A stretch of 64,000 nt of DNA, from assembly GCF_020080835.1 (NCBI RefSeq), contig NC_058163.1, positions 8,529,318 through 8,593,317 on the forward strand, written 5' to 3'. A model generated the notes under the pieces. That model saw nothing but the letters and a program-made list of their open reading frames with translations, made no database searches and was not told the DNA's origin. A program made the position numbers and the translations under genes. The first letter of the stretch is position 1. The number at the start of each line of letters is the position of its first letter. Positions 45,269 through 55,019 of this stretch are shown piece by piece. Source of the DNA: Cotesia glomerata. Lineage: Eukaryota; Arthropoda; Insecta; Hymenoptera; Braconidae.

Positions 45269-47143
45269 TTATTCGGAATCTTCCTCGGGGGATGGTTCCA
45301 TCGAGAAGTTCACCGAACGCTGAGGTCGATTGCTCTTGCCCGCATCCTGAGGAAAAGAAGCATTAGTCTGTATAGGGATAGGAGGATTGTTGACGTTCGG
45401 CATAGTGAAAGAGTTATTATTAGGGAAAGGAGTATTATTAATGAAAGGAGGATTGTTAGGGAAAGTATTAGGGAAAGGGACGTTGTTATTGTTTGGCGCA
45501 TTATTCGCGAAACGCCGGACAGCGCGACATTCATTGGTATCATGTCCGCCGGTATTATGATATTCACAGAATTTATTTGAATATTGATTGAAATTTTGGA
45601 ATTGGCCCATGTTTTGGCCGAAAAGTTGGTATGGGTTTGGTTGGGGGACTTGGTTTTGATTTGGGGAACTAAGGTTAGGAAATTGGGCATTTTGGTTGAA
45701 ATTTTGATTCGAGAACTGATTGACGTTCGGGTTACGTGTTTGTTGATTGAATTGAACCGGAACCGTTCTTTTATATGGATTCGTAGGACAGTACCTCGCG
45801 GTATGCCCATGATTTCCACATAACTGACATTTAATTCGCGCGTATGGATTATTTGGAGTGATTGAATTTATTGGAGCACATTCTTTGGCCGTGTACCCTT
45901 TTGCAAAACAAATTTGACATGTAATCTCCGGACAGTTCTTGGCAAAATGTCCCGGCTGTTTACAATTATTGCACGTATTTGTATAAGCTGCTAAGTTTAG
46001 ATTACTAAAATTTAGGTCTTGGTCCGAAGTTTGGTTTTGATTTTGATTTTGTTTGTTTTTGTTTTTCTTTTTATCTTTTTAATTTCGGGGTTGTTAAGAG
46101 TGGGAGAATCGGTTGAGGATGGTAAGGTGAGGGTTACGGGTTGACCTTCGCTCCTTTTTCCCTCGTCCTTTTTTTGATTATTTTTGTTGGGGTCGCGGCG
46201 CATCTCTTTACGAGCATTTAATTTTTTTTCTATGCTAATGGCTTTAATGAGGGCTTCATCTACCGTAGCACATGTTGTCATACGCTGATCTATTTCGTTA
46301 TTTAAATTCTGTGTGAAACAGTTGGCGATATAGTTCAATTTTGGATTCAAAATCGGTTATAGCCGCCTGTTGCAAATTAGGATTTTCAACTTTGTAACAC
46401 TCCAGAATTTCACGACCTTTCCTTCGGAGTCTATTCACAAATTCGACCACAGACTCCCCTTCTTTTTGGTACATTCGTCCGAGTTCACCCTGAAGCTGAA
46501 AGAGGGTTTTATTCGGGATGTAAATTTTTTTTAGTGCCGTCGTCAAAAGAGCGATCGTGGCTGGAACCTCAATGTTAAGGGAAGTTTTGACCTTGCTACC
46601 TAATTTGACTCCATATATGAGTTTTGCGAGGTTTCCTTCGGCTACGTCCGGCAGAACGGACTTTGCTTCTTTACAACAGTTCAAGAAGTCTATTAGTTCG
46701 TTGGGATTGCCGTCGAACTTCGGTACAAAGGACAACGCATCTGACAAGGAGATATTTTGATTAGGTGCGATCGCCATAATGACGGGCCTTGGGTTAAGAA
46801 ATGGACGCGCAACTGGTTCTACGTCCAAAATCTGGTCAATAATTTGTTGTGCAACTCGAAGAGGATTGTTCTGTTCGGCCGGTTGAATTTCGAAAACGTC
46901 TGGAGCAACAGGTCCTATTTGGGGAGGGTCAATGCGGATCTCAGGTGGAACAAATACACGAGGAGCGATCAAGTTGGGTATTTCTGGAGGTGGCAACAAT
47001 GGATTTGCAACTCTGGAGCTTCCCACTGAACTTTCTGGACGTGAGCTAGTACACTTATGAGGTGTTCTCAAGTTAACAAGGTATGTTTGATGGGGTTTGG
47101 ATTGATACAGTGGAATCAAGGTTTCGAATCCTATACTATTCAA
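45269..47143 (-). pseudogene. gag: E2 Gag (two frameshifts)
   Basis: 47143-46298: a Pro-rich N-terminal region, then the capsid-like core NQNISLSDALSFVPKFDG, ELIDFLNCCKEAKSVL, LFQLQGELGRMY, VVEFVNRLRRKGREI. A frameshift near 46330 leads to NCFTQNLNNEIDQRM and a Lys/Asp-rich linker. A second shift near 46020 leads to three CCHC knuckles (CNNCKQPGHFAKNC, CQICFAKGYTAKEC, CQLCGNHGHTARYC), a CEYHNTGGHDTNEC cluster and a tail of (FPNNxPF)-type repeats ending SMEPSPEEDSE. Colinear with E1 Gag but with a different N-terminus. Pol starts after TAA-ACAAGGTGA-ATG, so reinitiation is the likely way Pol is made. Confidence 0.85.
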
Positions 47144-47309
47144 ACGATTAATTGTTTAGTTGAATCAATTTCAAATGGATAAACGTTTTATAAGTATAAG
47201 TTTAAATAATATTGTATGTTAATAGTAGAATTAGTAGAGAAATATGTAAAAACAATTAAAATGTTTAAAAATTAAAAATTATAAAAGATCTCAAAGCGTT
47301 TTTTTCTTT

Positions 47310-47597
47310 TTACTGGTTTGCGTTACTCGGTACGTAAAGACCCAATGGATCTGATCGAGGGAATTGAACCCGTTGAACAATGGTATTATCTTCAATTTTT
47401 TCACCGTTAGTGTGTAATATCGCGATCAAAATTTTTCCTTTAAATGCTCGTTCTTTAATTACCCGCGGTCTTTTCTTTTGAATTAGTTCTAATTCTTTAT
47501 TTAATTCGTCTAAAACATTCGCAATTTTATCCTCTAATTGGTAGTGTTTTCTCCAATATTGGAGCCTTCTGCCCGATTTTTTGCTTCTGCCAGGCAT
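47310..47597 (-). CDS. Small basic ORF in E2 leader (hypothetical)
   Basis: 95 codons, ATG 47597. Basic N-terminus (RSKKSGRRLQYWRKHYQ), a heptad-like Leu/Ile stretch (IANVLDELNKELELIQ), a KKRPRVIKERAFKGK segment and a hydrophobic patch (ILIAILHTNG). It lies between the primer site and gag, where retroelements usually have only a packaging signal. No family recognised. Its uninterrupted frame in an element with a mutated gag is modest evidence that it is real. E1 lacks it. Confidence 0.4.
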   Translation of the reverse strand: MPGRSKKSGRRLQYWRKHYQLEDKIANVLDELNKELELIQKKRPRVIKERAFKGKILIAILHTNGEKIEDNTIVQRVQFPRSDPLGLYVPSNANQ

Positions 47598-47803
47598 AAG
47601 GGGGTGAAAATGTTTAGAAAGAAATAAAGAAAACAGAACGCTTGTTCGAACGTCAGGTTTTTGAAAAAGGGCTATTACCGTTTGTAATAGCAGAATTTAG
47701 AAAAGATGGTTGGTACATTCAAGCGGAACGCTTGTTCGCGCGCCAGGCTTGACTATACCGAAAAAAGTAAAAGAAAAAAAATAAAACCAGTTAAATTACT
47801 TGA

Positions 47804-47821
47804 GTCCCTGTTCGAGCGCCA
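47804..47821 (-). other. E2 primer binding site (tRNA-Lys type)
   Basis: Minus strand TGGCGCTCGAACAGGGAC, identical to E1, 6 nt inside the 5' LTR. Confidence 0.8.
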
Positions 47822-47827
47822 TTTTTA

Positions 47828-48915
47828 TGTTACGTCTTAGCGTAATTTTTAAATTATTTATTTTAATCCAAATCATTTAAGATCTATAGATTGGGATCGG
47901 GAGTATTTTAGCTGGTTTTAATTTTAGAAGTGATAAGACTTGGGTTGCAGTTAATACATATATTGTAAAATGAAAAAGTAAATAAATGTACAATTAAGTA
48001 CGTTTTACAAAAGTTATTACAAAAAAAAATTATTATAAGGTTGATCGGAACGTATGATTTGACACAATATAAAAAAAACAATGATTTCTAAACGCTTTGA
48101 GATCAGGAAACGTAACTTTACAGTACCTGTACTATTTGGATCATCTCTGGAGATGAACCTTGAATCGGAAATCTAAAGATAATTAACTCACTACTTTACT
48201 CACTATTCACAAAAGAGACAAAAGAGTGTTTTACACAGTGGGAAGGCCTGCACTGGTAAAAAATAAAATTTAGTCTGAGTCTGTGTCAGAGTCGGAAACT
48301 GAACTGAATAGCATCTATTCTCCAGAGAGTCCCATAGTTTTAGTTTTTTTTGGGGGGTCCTAGCTTGTGGGTCCTAGAAGGGACGATTTCCATCCAATAG
48401 GAAAGGACTTTTCCACTCTAGGTTCTCTTCTCTTTAGGAAAAACGGCCAGGTCACGCCCTTATGCAAGCGGATGGGTATGCGCACTTACGCATCCACTTA
48501 CATATATTTTATTTATTTATACAATTTATTTATAATAATGCTATGTTAATTTTAATGAACTTTTAATTGATCAGTTATTACTTATTTTAGTTTTATCTAT
48601 TATTATTGAATTTGTTTAGATTGTTGGGATCTGTTTTGTCGTATTTATTAATTATTTTATAAATTATTTTTTTAATATTTATTATTGCATTAAATTTTTT
48701 TTTTTTTAAGTATTTTCTGGGAAAAATATCTTAGTCTTGTGTATGTCTTCACTTTAATGACCCTGGCGTCACTAAAGCGATTATTCTAGGTACTATTTAA
48801 TGTATATAAAAAAAAAAGAATTTTATATTTTATTTCTAAGGTCGCTCAAACAAAATTATAGTCATTGAATTATAATTTGTTTTTAAATAATTTCAAAGTT
48901 TCTCAGGACGTAACA
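47828..48915 (-). repeat. E2 5' LTR
   Basis: TGTTACGTCT to GGACGTAACA, 1088 bp. It lacks about 270 bp that the 3' LTR has around its pogo-like insertion, and has a 13-bp duplication (GTGGGTCCTA region near 48355-48375). Palindrome motif copy at 48236-48256. The 61- and 60-codon frames shared by the two LTRs are not considered genes. Confidence 0.9.
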
Positions 48916-48966
48916 TTATTTTTTTGTTAAGTTAAATTCATGTTTAAAATAATATTATTAACACAG

Positions 48967-49180
48967 ATGGTATCATCTGTACAATTCCTGCTGGGTTTGA
49001 AGACAACTTAGTTAATACCAGCATAAGCTCTACCTCATCTGAAGAACCAGAGGAAGAAGTTCTCAGTAAGAATTTTTTTTTATACAAATATTTTTTATCT
49101 TAAACTAATCAAATATTATTTCATTATTTTCAGTTAATGATGAACGTATATATTATTCTGACAAAAGAGAAGAGTAACGT
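48967..49180 (+). CDS. hAT transposase exons 2 and 3
   Basis: Exon 2 (48967-49065) follows an AACACAG acceptor: DGIICTIPAGFEDNL then Ser/Glu-rich SSTSSEEPEEEVL, donor CTCA/GTAAG. Exon 3 begins after TTTTCAG at 49134 (NDERIYYSDKREE) and ends near 49174 at AGA/GTAACG. The link to the next exon is unclear because no AG directly precedes 49239. Confidence 0.45.
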
Positions 49181-49238
49181 ACAAGATTAATTTATTTAAT
49201 AGTTTTGATTATAATTTTTAAAAATTTTTATTTCTAAT

Positions 49239-49743
49239 ATGACTAACTGGGCAAAGTATAACAAAAAATTTCAAGATAGCTGGTTGAAATATCCGATTTT
49301 CTGTAAATGGTTACGTCAAGTAAGTGACCATAGAAACAAAGCATATTGTAAAATTTGCAAAACAGAACTGAGAGCACACAAAAATGATCTTATCAGACAC
49401 AAAGATTCTGAGAAGCACAAAAAAAAATCTGCTGCAATTAATTTCTATCCTTCAATAAATCGAGTTTTTCCTACCATAGATCCTGTAAATAAAAAAAAAC
49501 TAGGCACGAAATTTGAATTACAATTAGCTGTCCATGTAGCATGTCACTCGTCAATCCAAGTTATTGACCATTTGTCTGACCTAATGAAAGGTCATTTTAA
49601 ATCCACTGATGATAAGAATATGAAGCTTGATCAGTATATAAAAATTCATAGGACTAAATGCACAGCATTATTAACCAAAGTCATTGCCCCATCATTATTG
49701 CTGCAACAAATCAAAGATATTGAGACACTACAAAATGTCCCGA
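49239..49743 (+). pseudogene. hAT transposase BED-finger region
   Basis: Contains a BED-type zinc finger: YPIFCKWLRQV, then YCKICKTELRAHKNDLIRHK and HKKK (C-x2-C...H-x4-5-H). The alpha-helical region KKLGTKFELQLAVHVACHSS and KCTALLTKVIAPSLLLQQIK follows. The frame enters a foreign insertion after ETLQNV at about 49740, so the last codons before the stop at 49793 are not transposase. BED fingers bind transposon ends. Confidence 0.8.
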
Positions 49744-50560
49744 TGTTACCAGCCTGGCGAACTACCACCCGAAATTTTCGTTACCGACACTAGCTAAATT
49801 AATGTGTAGCCCCGTGACGTCACAAGACGACACGAGGAGGGAAAAATCAGCTACGAACCTCAAAACTTGAGCGATGATCGACACTTTGATCTATCCCCCG
49901 GTGTTAACCATCACGCAAAATATTTCTTAGTCATTTTACTACTATTACCACTATTACTGCTATTAGGTGACTACTCACCAAAATCTCAATTAATCTAAAA
50001 GTCTATTATTTAATTTAATATTCTGTATTATTTTCTATCAATATTATTATTTTTCGCATCAGGTGATTACTCACCACGCTCACTAGTATTATTACTAAAT
50101 TAGTTATAATCTTAAATACAAGTGTTCTGTTTCATAAATATTTCGTTACCGAAATATTATAAGTCTTGTTTAAAGTGTTGATTTGGTGAAATAAAGTTAA
50201 CTTTCTTTTATAATCTTTGTCGCCAATCACGATTTATTACTGAGAACACCAACATTAATTTAATACGTCTACGACCATCCAAAAGGGTCCAATCAAGGAA
50301 GCAGAACAATCGTCGCCGTTAATAATATTGTAAGTAAATAAAATAAATTAACTGGCACACGAGGGAATTTCTGTTAGACCTTCAAGGTAAAATCTTAATA
50401 TATAAAATTATAGACAGCATCCATCTAGGAAGCGGGAAATTCCCGGGCAGTGATCCTAAATAAAGTCAGAAGTTTATTCGATTATTCCCTTCCCTGCGAG
50501 GTTTAATGGATTAAATAATTAAATTTTTAAAGTATACAAAAATTTAGTGTTTCAATATAA
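49744..50560. mobile_element. LTR-like insertion in hAT transposase
   Basis: About 820 bp that separate ETLQNV from PFSLILDE, which are adjacent in hAT proteins. Left end TGTTACCAGCCTGGCGAACT (BEL/Pao-like LTR start, by appearance). Imperfect flanking repeats ATGTCCC and ATGTACC. Contains AATAAAG near 50190 and no ORF. The right border is uncertain. Confidence 0.55.
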
Positions 50561-50569
50561 ATGATGTAC

Positions 50570-52119
50570 CATTTTCGCTTATTCTCGACGAGTTAACGGA
50601 TGTTTCTTGTACAAAGCATCTTTGTATTTGCATTAGTTATTATAATTCTAGACAAGAGCGGATAGTATCGCAATTCTTAGGATTAATTCCGGTGATTGAA
50701 ACGACAGCCGAAGACTTATATGAGCACGTGAATTCTTTTTTTAATAAGCATAATTTAAATCTTCACCAATGTTTTTCTATTGCTACTGACGGTGGGTCCA
50801 ATCTATGTGGGTGCAATAAATCTTTGTACACCTTGATGAAGAAAAAGAGGGATGATTTAATGATCTTCAAATGCATTTGCCACTCTATTCATTTAGTGTG
50901 TTCACATGCTTCAGAAGAACTTCCATCAAGTATTGATTATATGTTGCGAGAAACTTTTAATTGGTTTAAAAGGTCAGCGTTACGTCGAAAAAAATATTTG
51001 GATATTTATAATACGATAAATGATGGAACTGACCCTCTACAAATGGTTCATCTTTCTACAACCCGATGGCTGGCAAGGGGGCAGGCTGTTGAACGAATAT
51101 TGAACCAATGGGATACGTTGAAACTGAACTTTGATTTTGCCGCTACTGAACCACATCAAAATCGTTATGTTGCCAAAGAACTTCAGCAAATGTATAATGA
51201 TCCAGCTAATTTATTATATTTCACATTTCTATCACCTTTACTATCGGAATTTAACTCAATTAATTTGCTATTTCAAAAAGAACATGCAGATTATTTCAGT
51301 ATTCTGCAAGAGTTGGAGCGCTTTACATTATCATTACTTAGAAGAGTGTTGCATCCATCTTCAGTATCTTTAGGAGTAGATTTAAATTTTCAATCAATTT
51401 ATCTACCACTTCAGAAAGAGGATTTTGGATACAAATTTACAACGCTTGTTAATCGTTTGGTAAATGGTACTAATATTTCTCAGACTACTGTAAATAACGT
51501 TAAGAATCGTTGTCAATTATTTTTAATAACGGCTTGTAAAGAACTCCTTTCACGTACGTCAGGTTATACAGAAATTTTGAAAAAAATTCAAGTTTTTTCG
51601 CCGAAAATATGTTTAAAAAGTGACCGCCCAGCTTTTGCAGAACTGCCATTGAATCTTTTAAAAAAAGGTGTTGATATTAATGCAGTAGAATCTCAATGGA
51701 GAAAATTACTCGATTTTGATTTTAAATCTATATTCGATGAATCGATAACTGCTCAGGGCCCAATGTTTTGGTCGAAGGTTATGAAGTTGACTGACTCTGA
51801 AAGCAATTATATTTTCAAAGATATAGCGTCTCTGGCACTGACGGCATACAGTCTACCTGTTAGTAATGCTTCAGTTGAGCGGGTGTTCTCAAGAGTAACT
51901 ATTACTAAAACTAAGCTTCGTAATCGCATGAGTCTTCCTTTATTGTCGTCAATATTACGAATCAAAATGAACTTAGAAGAGAATGGAATCTGCTGCACTG
52001 AATTTGAGCCTGCTGATGGTATGCTAAATTTTAACTCTACAATTTATAATAAAAAAAATACAGACACTTTAGAAGAAGATGAAAACGTAGAGGAGTTAGT
52101 AAAAACTTTAAATTTTTAA
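50570..52119 (+). pseudogene. hAT transposase catalytic and dimerisation domains
   Basis: Coding starts at about 50570 (FSLILDELTDVSCTKHLCIC, first catalytic Asp), upstream of the first ATG in this frame (50692). FSIATDGGSNLCG carries the second Asp and CICHSIHLVCSHA the C-x2-H helix; STTRWLARG is the conserved Trp block. The C-terminal hAT dimerisation domain is clear: ASLALTAYSLPVSNASVERV, FSRVTITKTKLRNRM. The rest of the frame is free of stops. Only the insertion at 49744-50560 (and E2 in the intron) disables it. It would catalyse cut-and-paste with 8-bp duplications, which matches the TAGGTACT flanks. Confidence 0.9.
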
Positions 52120-52375
52120 TTAATAAAATGTTTATGTATTTTATCATTATGTATGTTAAGAAAAATATAATAAAGTTGTAGTTTATTGCATTTCTATTAT
52201 TGATATTTATTGTAAGTATGTTAATCGTTAGTATTTTTCATAAGCCACAAAAGAACTATAAATTAAAAGAAAATTAGAATTCAAATTTATTGGGCGGTTT
52301 TTCATATTAATTTGCGGTTTTGCCGTCAGATCGCGCGATTTCGTTCAGAACATTTCTGGCAACCCTCTAGGTACT

Positions 52376-52634
52376 TGAATAAAAAATGAATTGGTATCGG
52401 ACGGAGAAAGGTTCCTCCTGTAGAATTAAAAGTTGACGAACGACTGACAACTGAAAACTAAGATGTCGATCGGATAGAGATTCCCCGTATAGGGTTAAAA
52501 GTTGATAGACAACTGAGATTTGACGACTGAGGTGCTTACCCCGGGGAGCTTGCATTTTTATATCTTCTCGGGCAGGCGGAGCTTTCAGGTAACCACGGTG
52601 ATATATTCGAAAATATATATTTACTATATATGAG
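52376..52634. repeat. Short direct duplication in flank
   Basis: Two diverged units of about 70 bp (near 52400-52460 and 52468-52532) share GTTAAAAGTTGA and GACAACTGA. No gene seen. Confidence 0.4.
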
Positions 52635-52684
52635 AGCCCTTGGCGCGTAACCGAGAGATCTGGGTTCGATTCCCAGTCTGGGCT
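52635..52684 (+). ncRNA. tRNA-like fragment (possible SINE head or tRNA remnant)
   Basis: AGCCC (52635-52639) pairs with GGGCT (52680-52684). Inside is a perfect T-arm, CTGGG-TTCGATT-CCCAG (52660-52676), with the pol III B-box GGTTCGATTCC. A D-arm-like piece (GGCGCGTAACCGAGAG) precedes it, but there is no anticodon arm, so it is not a working tRNA. Confidence 0.45.
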
Positions 52685-53091
52685 GTCTGATTATTTTTTC
52701 AAATACGGAAAAATTCCCACTGAGTAGGTCCCCCCTTTCCCCTATCCGTTCTTTCCCAACTCCCTTAAAATTTGCTTTAATATGGCAATAGATATGTGTC
52801 TGTTTGGTGACCTTTACCTTGCGCAGTGCGTTCGTAGTTAGTCATCTTAGTGTTTCTCAGAAAGAGTTGCGCTTTCGTTCGATGTAGACAATACATCTAG
52901 TTGCTATTGATTTCTTTTAGAGTATATCTTTCCTTGTGTGTTAGTGATATCTGTCACTATAGGCTTGCTCGATGACATTCACCCTGGGGGGGTGTATTGC
53001 ATTTGGTTGTTCCCTTAGCGGTCACTTGCTTTTCTCACCCAAGAGTTGAGTTATCCGTTGGGGTGCTGTACTGATGGAGTATTATGTTATA
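52685..53091. other. Non-coding stretch
   Basis: No gene seen. Could be the body of a tRNA-derived repeat. Moderately GC-rich and without ORFs. Confidence 0.4.
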
Positions 53092-54770
53092 TTTATTTAT
53101 TTTATTTATTTATTTATTGTTATTTGGCCATGGAGTCTAGGCTCCTTGCGGCCATCACGGATACAATTATTTAATACAAAAAGTATATGGTATAAATATA
53201 TAATCATATATAAAATATAAAAAGTAAAAAGTAAATAATAATGCACTATCATCATCATATCATTACTCATTTATCAATCATTTATCAATCAATCAGTTAT
53301 TCTTTTAAATTCGACAGATAGAAATTAAAGCATGAACTCCGAAATTCCTTAAAAATACATTCATTTGTACAGTCTATTGGTAGTTTATTCCACGCCCTTA
53401 TTGCGCTAACAATGAACGACTTATCATATTTAACACTATTACAGTTAGGAAGTACTAATAAGTCTTGTCTATCATCGCCTCTCCGGAATCTAGGTTCAAT
53501 TGTAAATAATTCCCTATGAAATAGAGGCATCTGACGCATTTTAATTGCCTTGTAAATCAAGCAGCAATAACAGAATTCACGTCTAGTTTTAAAAATATAG
53601 CGCACACAGGAATTTAACTTTCTTTGCATTTTAAGCTGTTGTTGTGCAGTTATATCGCTATAAACTGCAGCACAGTAATCAAAGATAGGCCATATTAAAG
53701 TGATAACAAGTTTTTTCCTTGCGCGTAAATTAAAAATGTTACCATACATTTTTAATTGTGCAAGAGTTCTCATACATCTATAACATACATCATTTACTTG
53801 TTCAGACCATGATAATTTATCATCTAAGATTACTCCTAGGTATTTTACTGATTTAGAGAAGTTAATTTCTATGGAATTTATCTTAATTTTAGGCGCTAAA
53901 TTACGTAATTCATCGTCAACTTTAAATACACTTCCAAAAATTGCTGCTTTTGTTTTACAGGCATTTAATTTTAGACCATTTTTGTCACACCAATTATTAA
54001 TTAATTTAATTTCATCATTGAGAGTAATAACAGAGTATGGAATTTCGTTAAGTTTACATTTTAAATATATTACTAGATCGTCCGCATAAAATAAATGACT
54101 GCATTGTTTAAGAAGTGAACCTAAATCCGATACATATAAAGAATATAATAATGGGCCAAGTACACTGCCTTGAGGTACGCCATTTAAAATATCATTCCAG
54201 TTTGATTTATCATTAGTATTATTATTAATAACAGCCTGAAGTCTGCCTTTTAAATATGACACAATCCAATTTAAAACTACATCGCTGAAGCCCATAGCTT
54301 TTAATTTATAAACCAAAATGTCGTAAACAACAGAGTCGAATGCTTTACTGAAATCGAAAAATACTGCAATCGTAACCATGGATTGGTCTATCCCTAGTCT
54401 AATGTCATCACAAAATCTCAGTAAAGCATCCTGTGTGTTCATGCCGATCTTAAATGCAGTTTGGTACTTATCAATAATGTCATTATCTGTTACGAATGTC
54501 AAAATTTGATCGTACACACATCTTTCAAGCGCTTTCGATAATGTACATAGGAGCGATATCGGTCTAAAATCAGAATTATTAGATGCATCGCGAGTTTTAG
54601 GTAGTGGTATAATATATGACTGCTTCCAAGCAGACGGAAAGCGACCAGAACTTAATGAGTAATTAAATAAATCAGTAATGGAATTCAAAAAATATGGGAG
54701 TAAGACTTTATATGTTTTTATTGTGAAACCATCTGGACCAATAGCACCTGAACTTAATCTCATAATTAAG
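53092..54770 (-). mobile_element. 5'-truncated LINE (non-LTR retrotransposon)
   Basis: Minus strand. The 3' end is a (AATA)n tail (plus-strand TTTATTTATTTA, 53092-53120) after GGCCAAATAACAATAAATAA. Possible 7-bp duplication GTTATAT on either side (about 53085 and 54771). It begins inside the RT domain, the usual 5' truncation from incomplete target-primed reverse transcription. Confidence 0.75.
53297..54763 (-). CDS. LINE reverse transcriptase (ORF2, truncated)
   Basis: 488 open codons of RT fingers/palm/thumb: GAIGPDGFTIKTYK, FRPISLLCTLSKALERC, VFFDFSKAFDSV, NGVPQGSVLGPLLYSLYVSD, the catalytic box FYADDLVIYL, LKLNACKTKAAIFG, VKYLGVILDDKLSW, LIWPIFDYCAAVYSD. These belong to the jockey/R1/I-like arthropod LINEs. 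The upstream endonuclease and ORF1 are missing. No internal stop, so the truncated copy is fairly young. The normal C-terminus appears to be present (ends NFYLSNLKE). Confidence 0.9.
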   Translation of the reverse strand: MRLSSGAIGPDGFTIKTYKVLLPYFLNSITDLFNYSLSSGRFPSAWKQSYIIPLPKTRDASNNSDFRPISLLCTLSKALERCVYDQILTFVTDNDIIDKYQTAFKIGMNTQDALLRFCDDIRLGIDQSMVTIAVFFDFSKAFDSVVYDILVYKLKAMGFSDVVLNWIVSYLKGRLQAVINNNTNDKSNWNDILNGVPQGSVLGPLLYSLYVSDLGSLLKQCSHLFYADDLVIYLKCKLNEIPYSVITLNDEIKLINNWCDKNGLKLNACKTKAAIFGSVFKVDDELRNLAPKIKINSIEINFSKSVKYLGVILDDKLSWSEQVNDVCYRCMRTLAQLKMYGNIFNLRARKKLVITLIWPIFDYCAAVYSDITAQQQLKMQRKLNSCVRYIFKTRREFCYCCLIYKAIKMRQMPLFHRELFTIEPRFRRGDDRQDLLVLPNCNSVKYDKSFIVSAIRAWNKLPIDCTNECIFKEFRSSCFNFYLSNLKE

Positions 54771-55019
54771 TTATATCGGGGTGATACCTTGATTTGTCCT
54801 ATTTTTTATTTCCTTTGTTTGTTTTATTTTTTATTGGTTGCTTCCATGGTAACGAAAACCAAACCTCGTGGCTTTTCCCTTGCTGTTGCCTTGAGATTGA
54901 TGTAGAATCCTTCACGATGGGGATATTATAATTTTATTTGATTTTGACCCAAATGTCTAACCGTAACAACACACACCAAAATTTTGAACCTTCAGGGTGA
55001 GATAAAGTGATTTTAGTTA
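54771..55019. other. Unassigned non-coding stretch
   Basis: No gene recognised. May be decayed sequence downstream of the polymerase remnant. Confidence 0.4.

Larger units (their letters stand above)
33278..48915 (-). mobile_element. E2: env-bearing Ty3/gypsy element
   Basis: Flanked by TTAT on both sides (33274-33277, 48916-48919). 3' LTR 33278-37325 (with a pogo-like insertion), 5' LTR 47828-48915. The LTRs match apart from a few substitutions, a roughly 270-bp deletion and a 13-bp duplication in the 5' copy. Contains gag, an almost entirely open pol, env split by an LTR-like insertion, and a small leader ORF. Same primer site and polypurine tract as E1, so the two are one lineage. Confidence 0.92.
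32622..52367 (+). mobile_element. hAT transposon (hosting E2)
   Basis: Ends CAGGGTTGCCAGA and TCTGGCAACCCTC with the 8-bp target duplication TAGGTACT (32614-32621, 52368-52375). Subterminal copies of AAATTGGGCGATTT lie near 32655-32735. Without the E2 and LTR-like insertions it is about 3.3 kb and encodes one spliced hAT transposase. The TSD, tips and transposase all agree on the superfamily. Confidence 0.9.

Noticed and set aside
45584..45823. Plus-strand Ile/Leu/Trp-rich ORF
   Set aside because: Antisense of the Asn/Gln/Pro-rich E2 Gag tail.
54771..55019. Further Polinton genes left of the polymerase
   Set aside because: Six-frame reading gave no recognisable motif.
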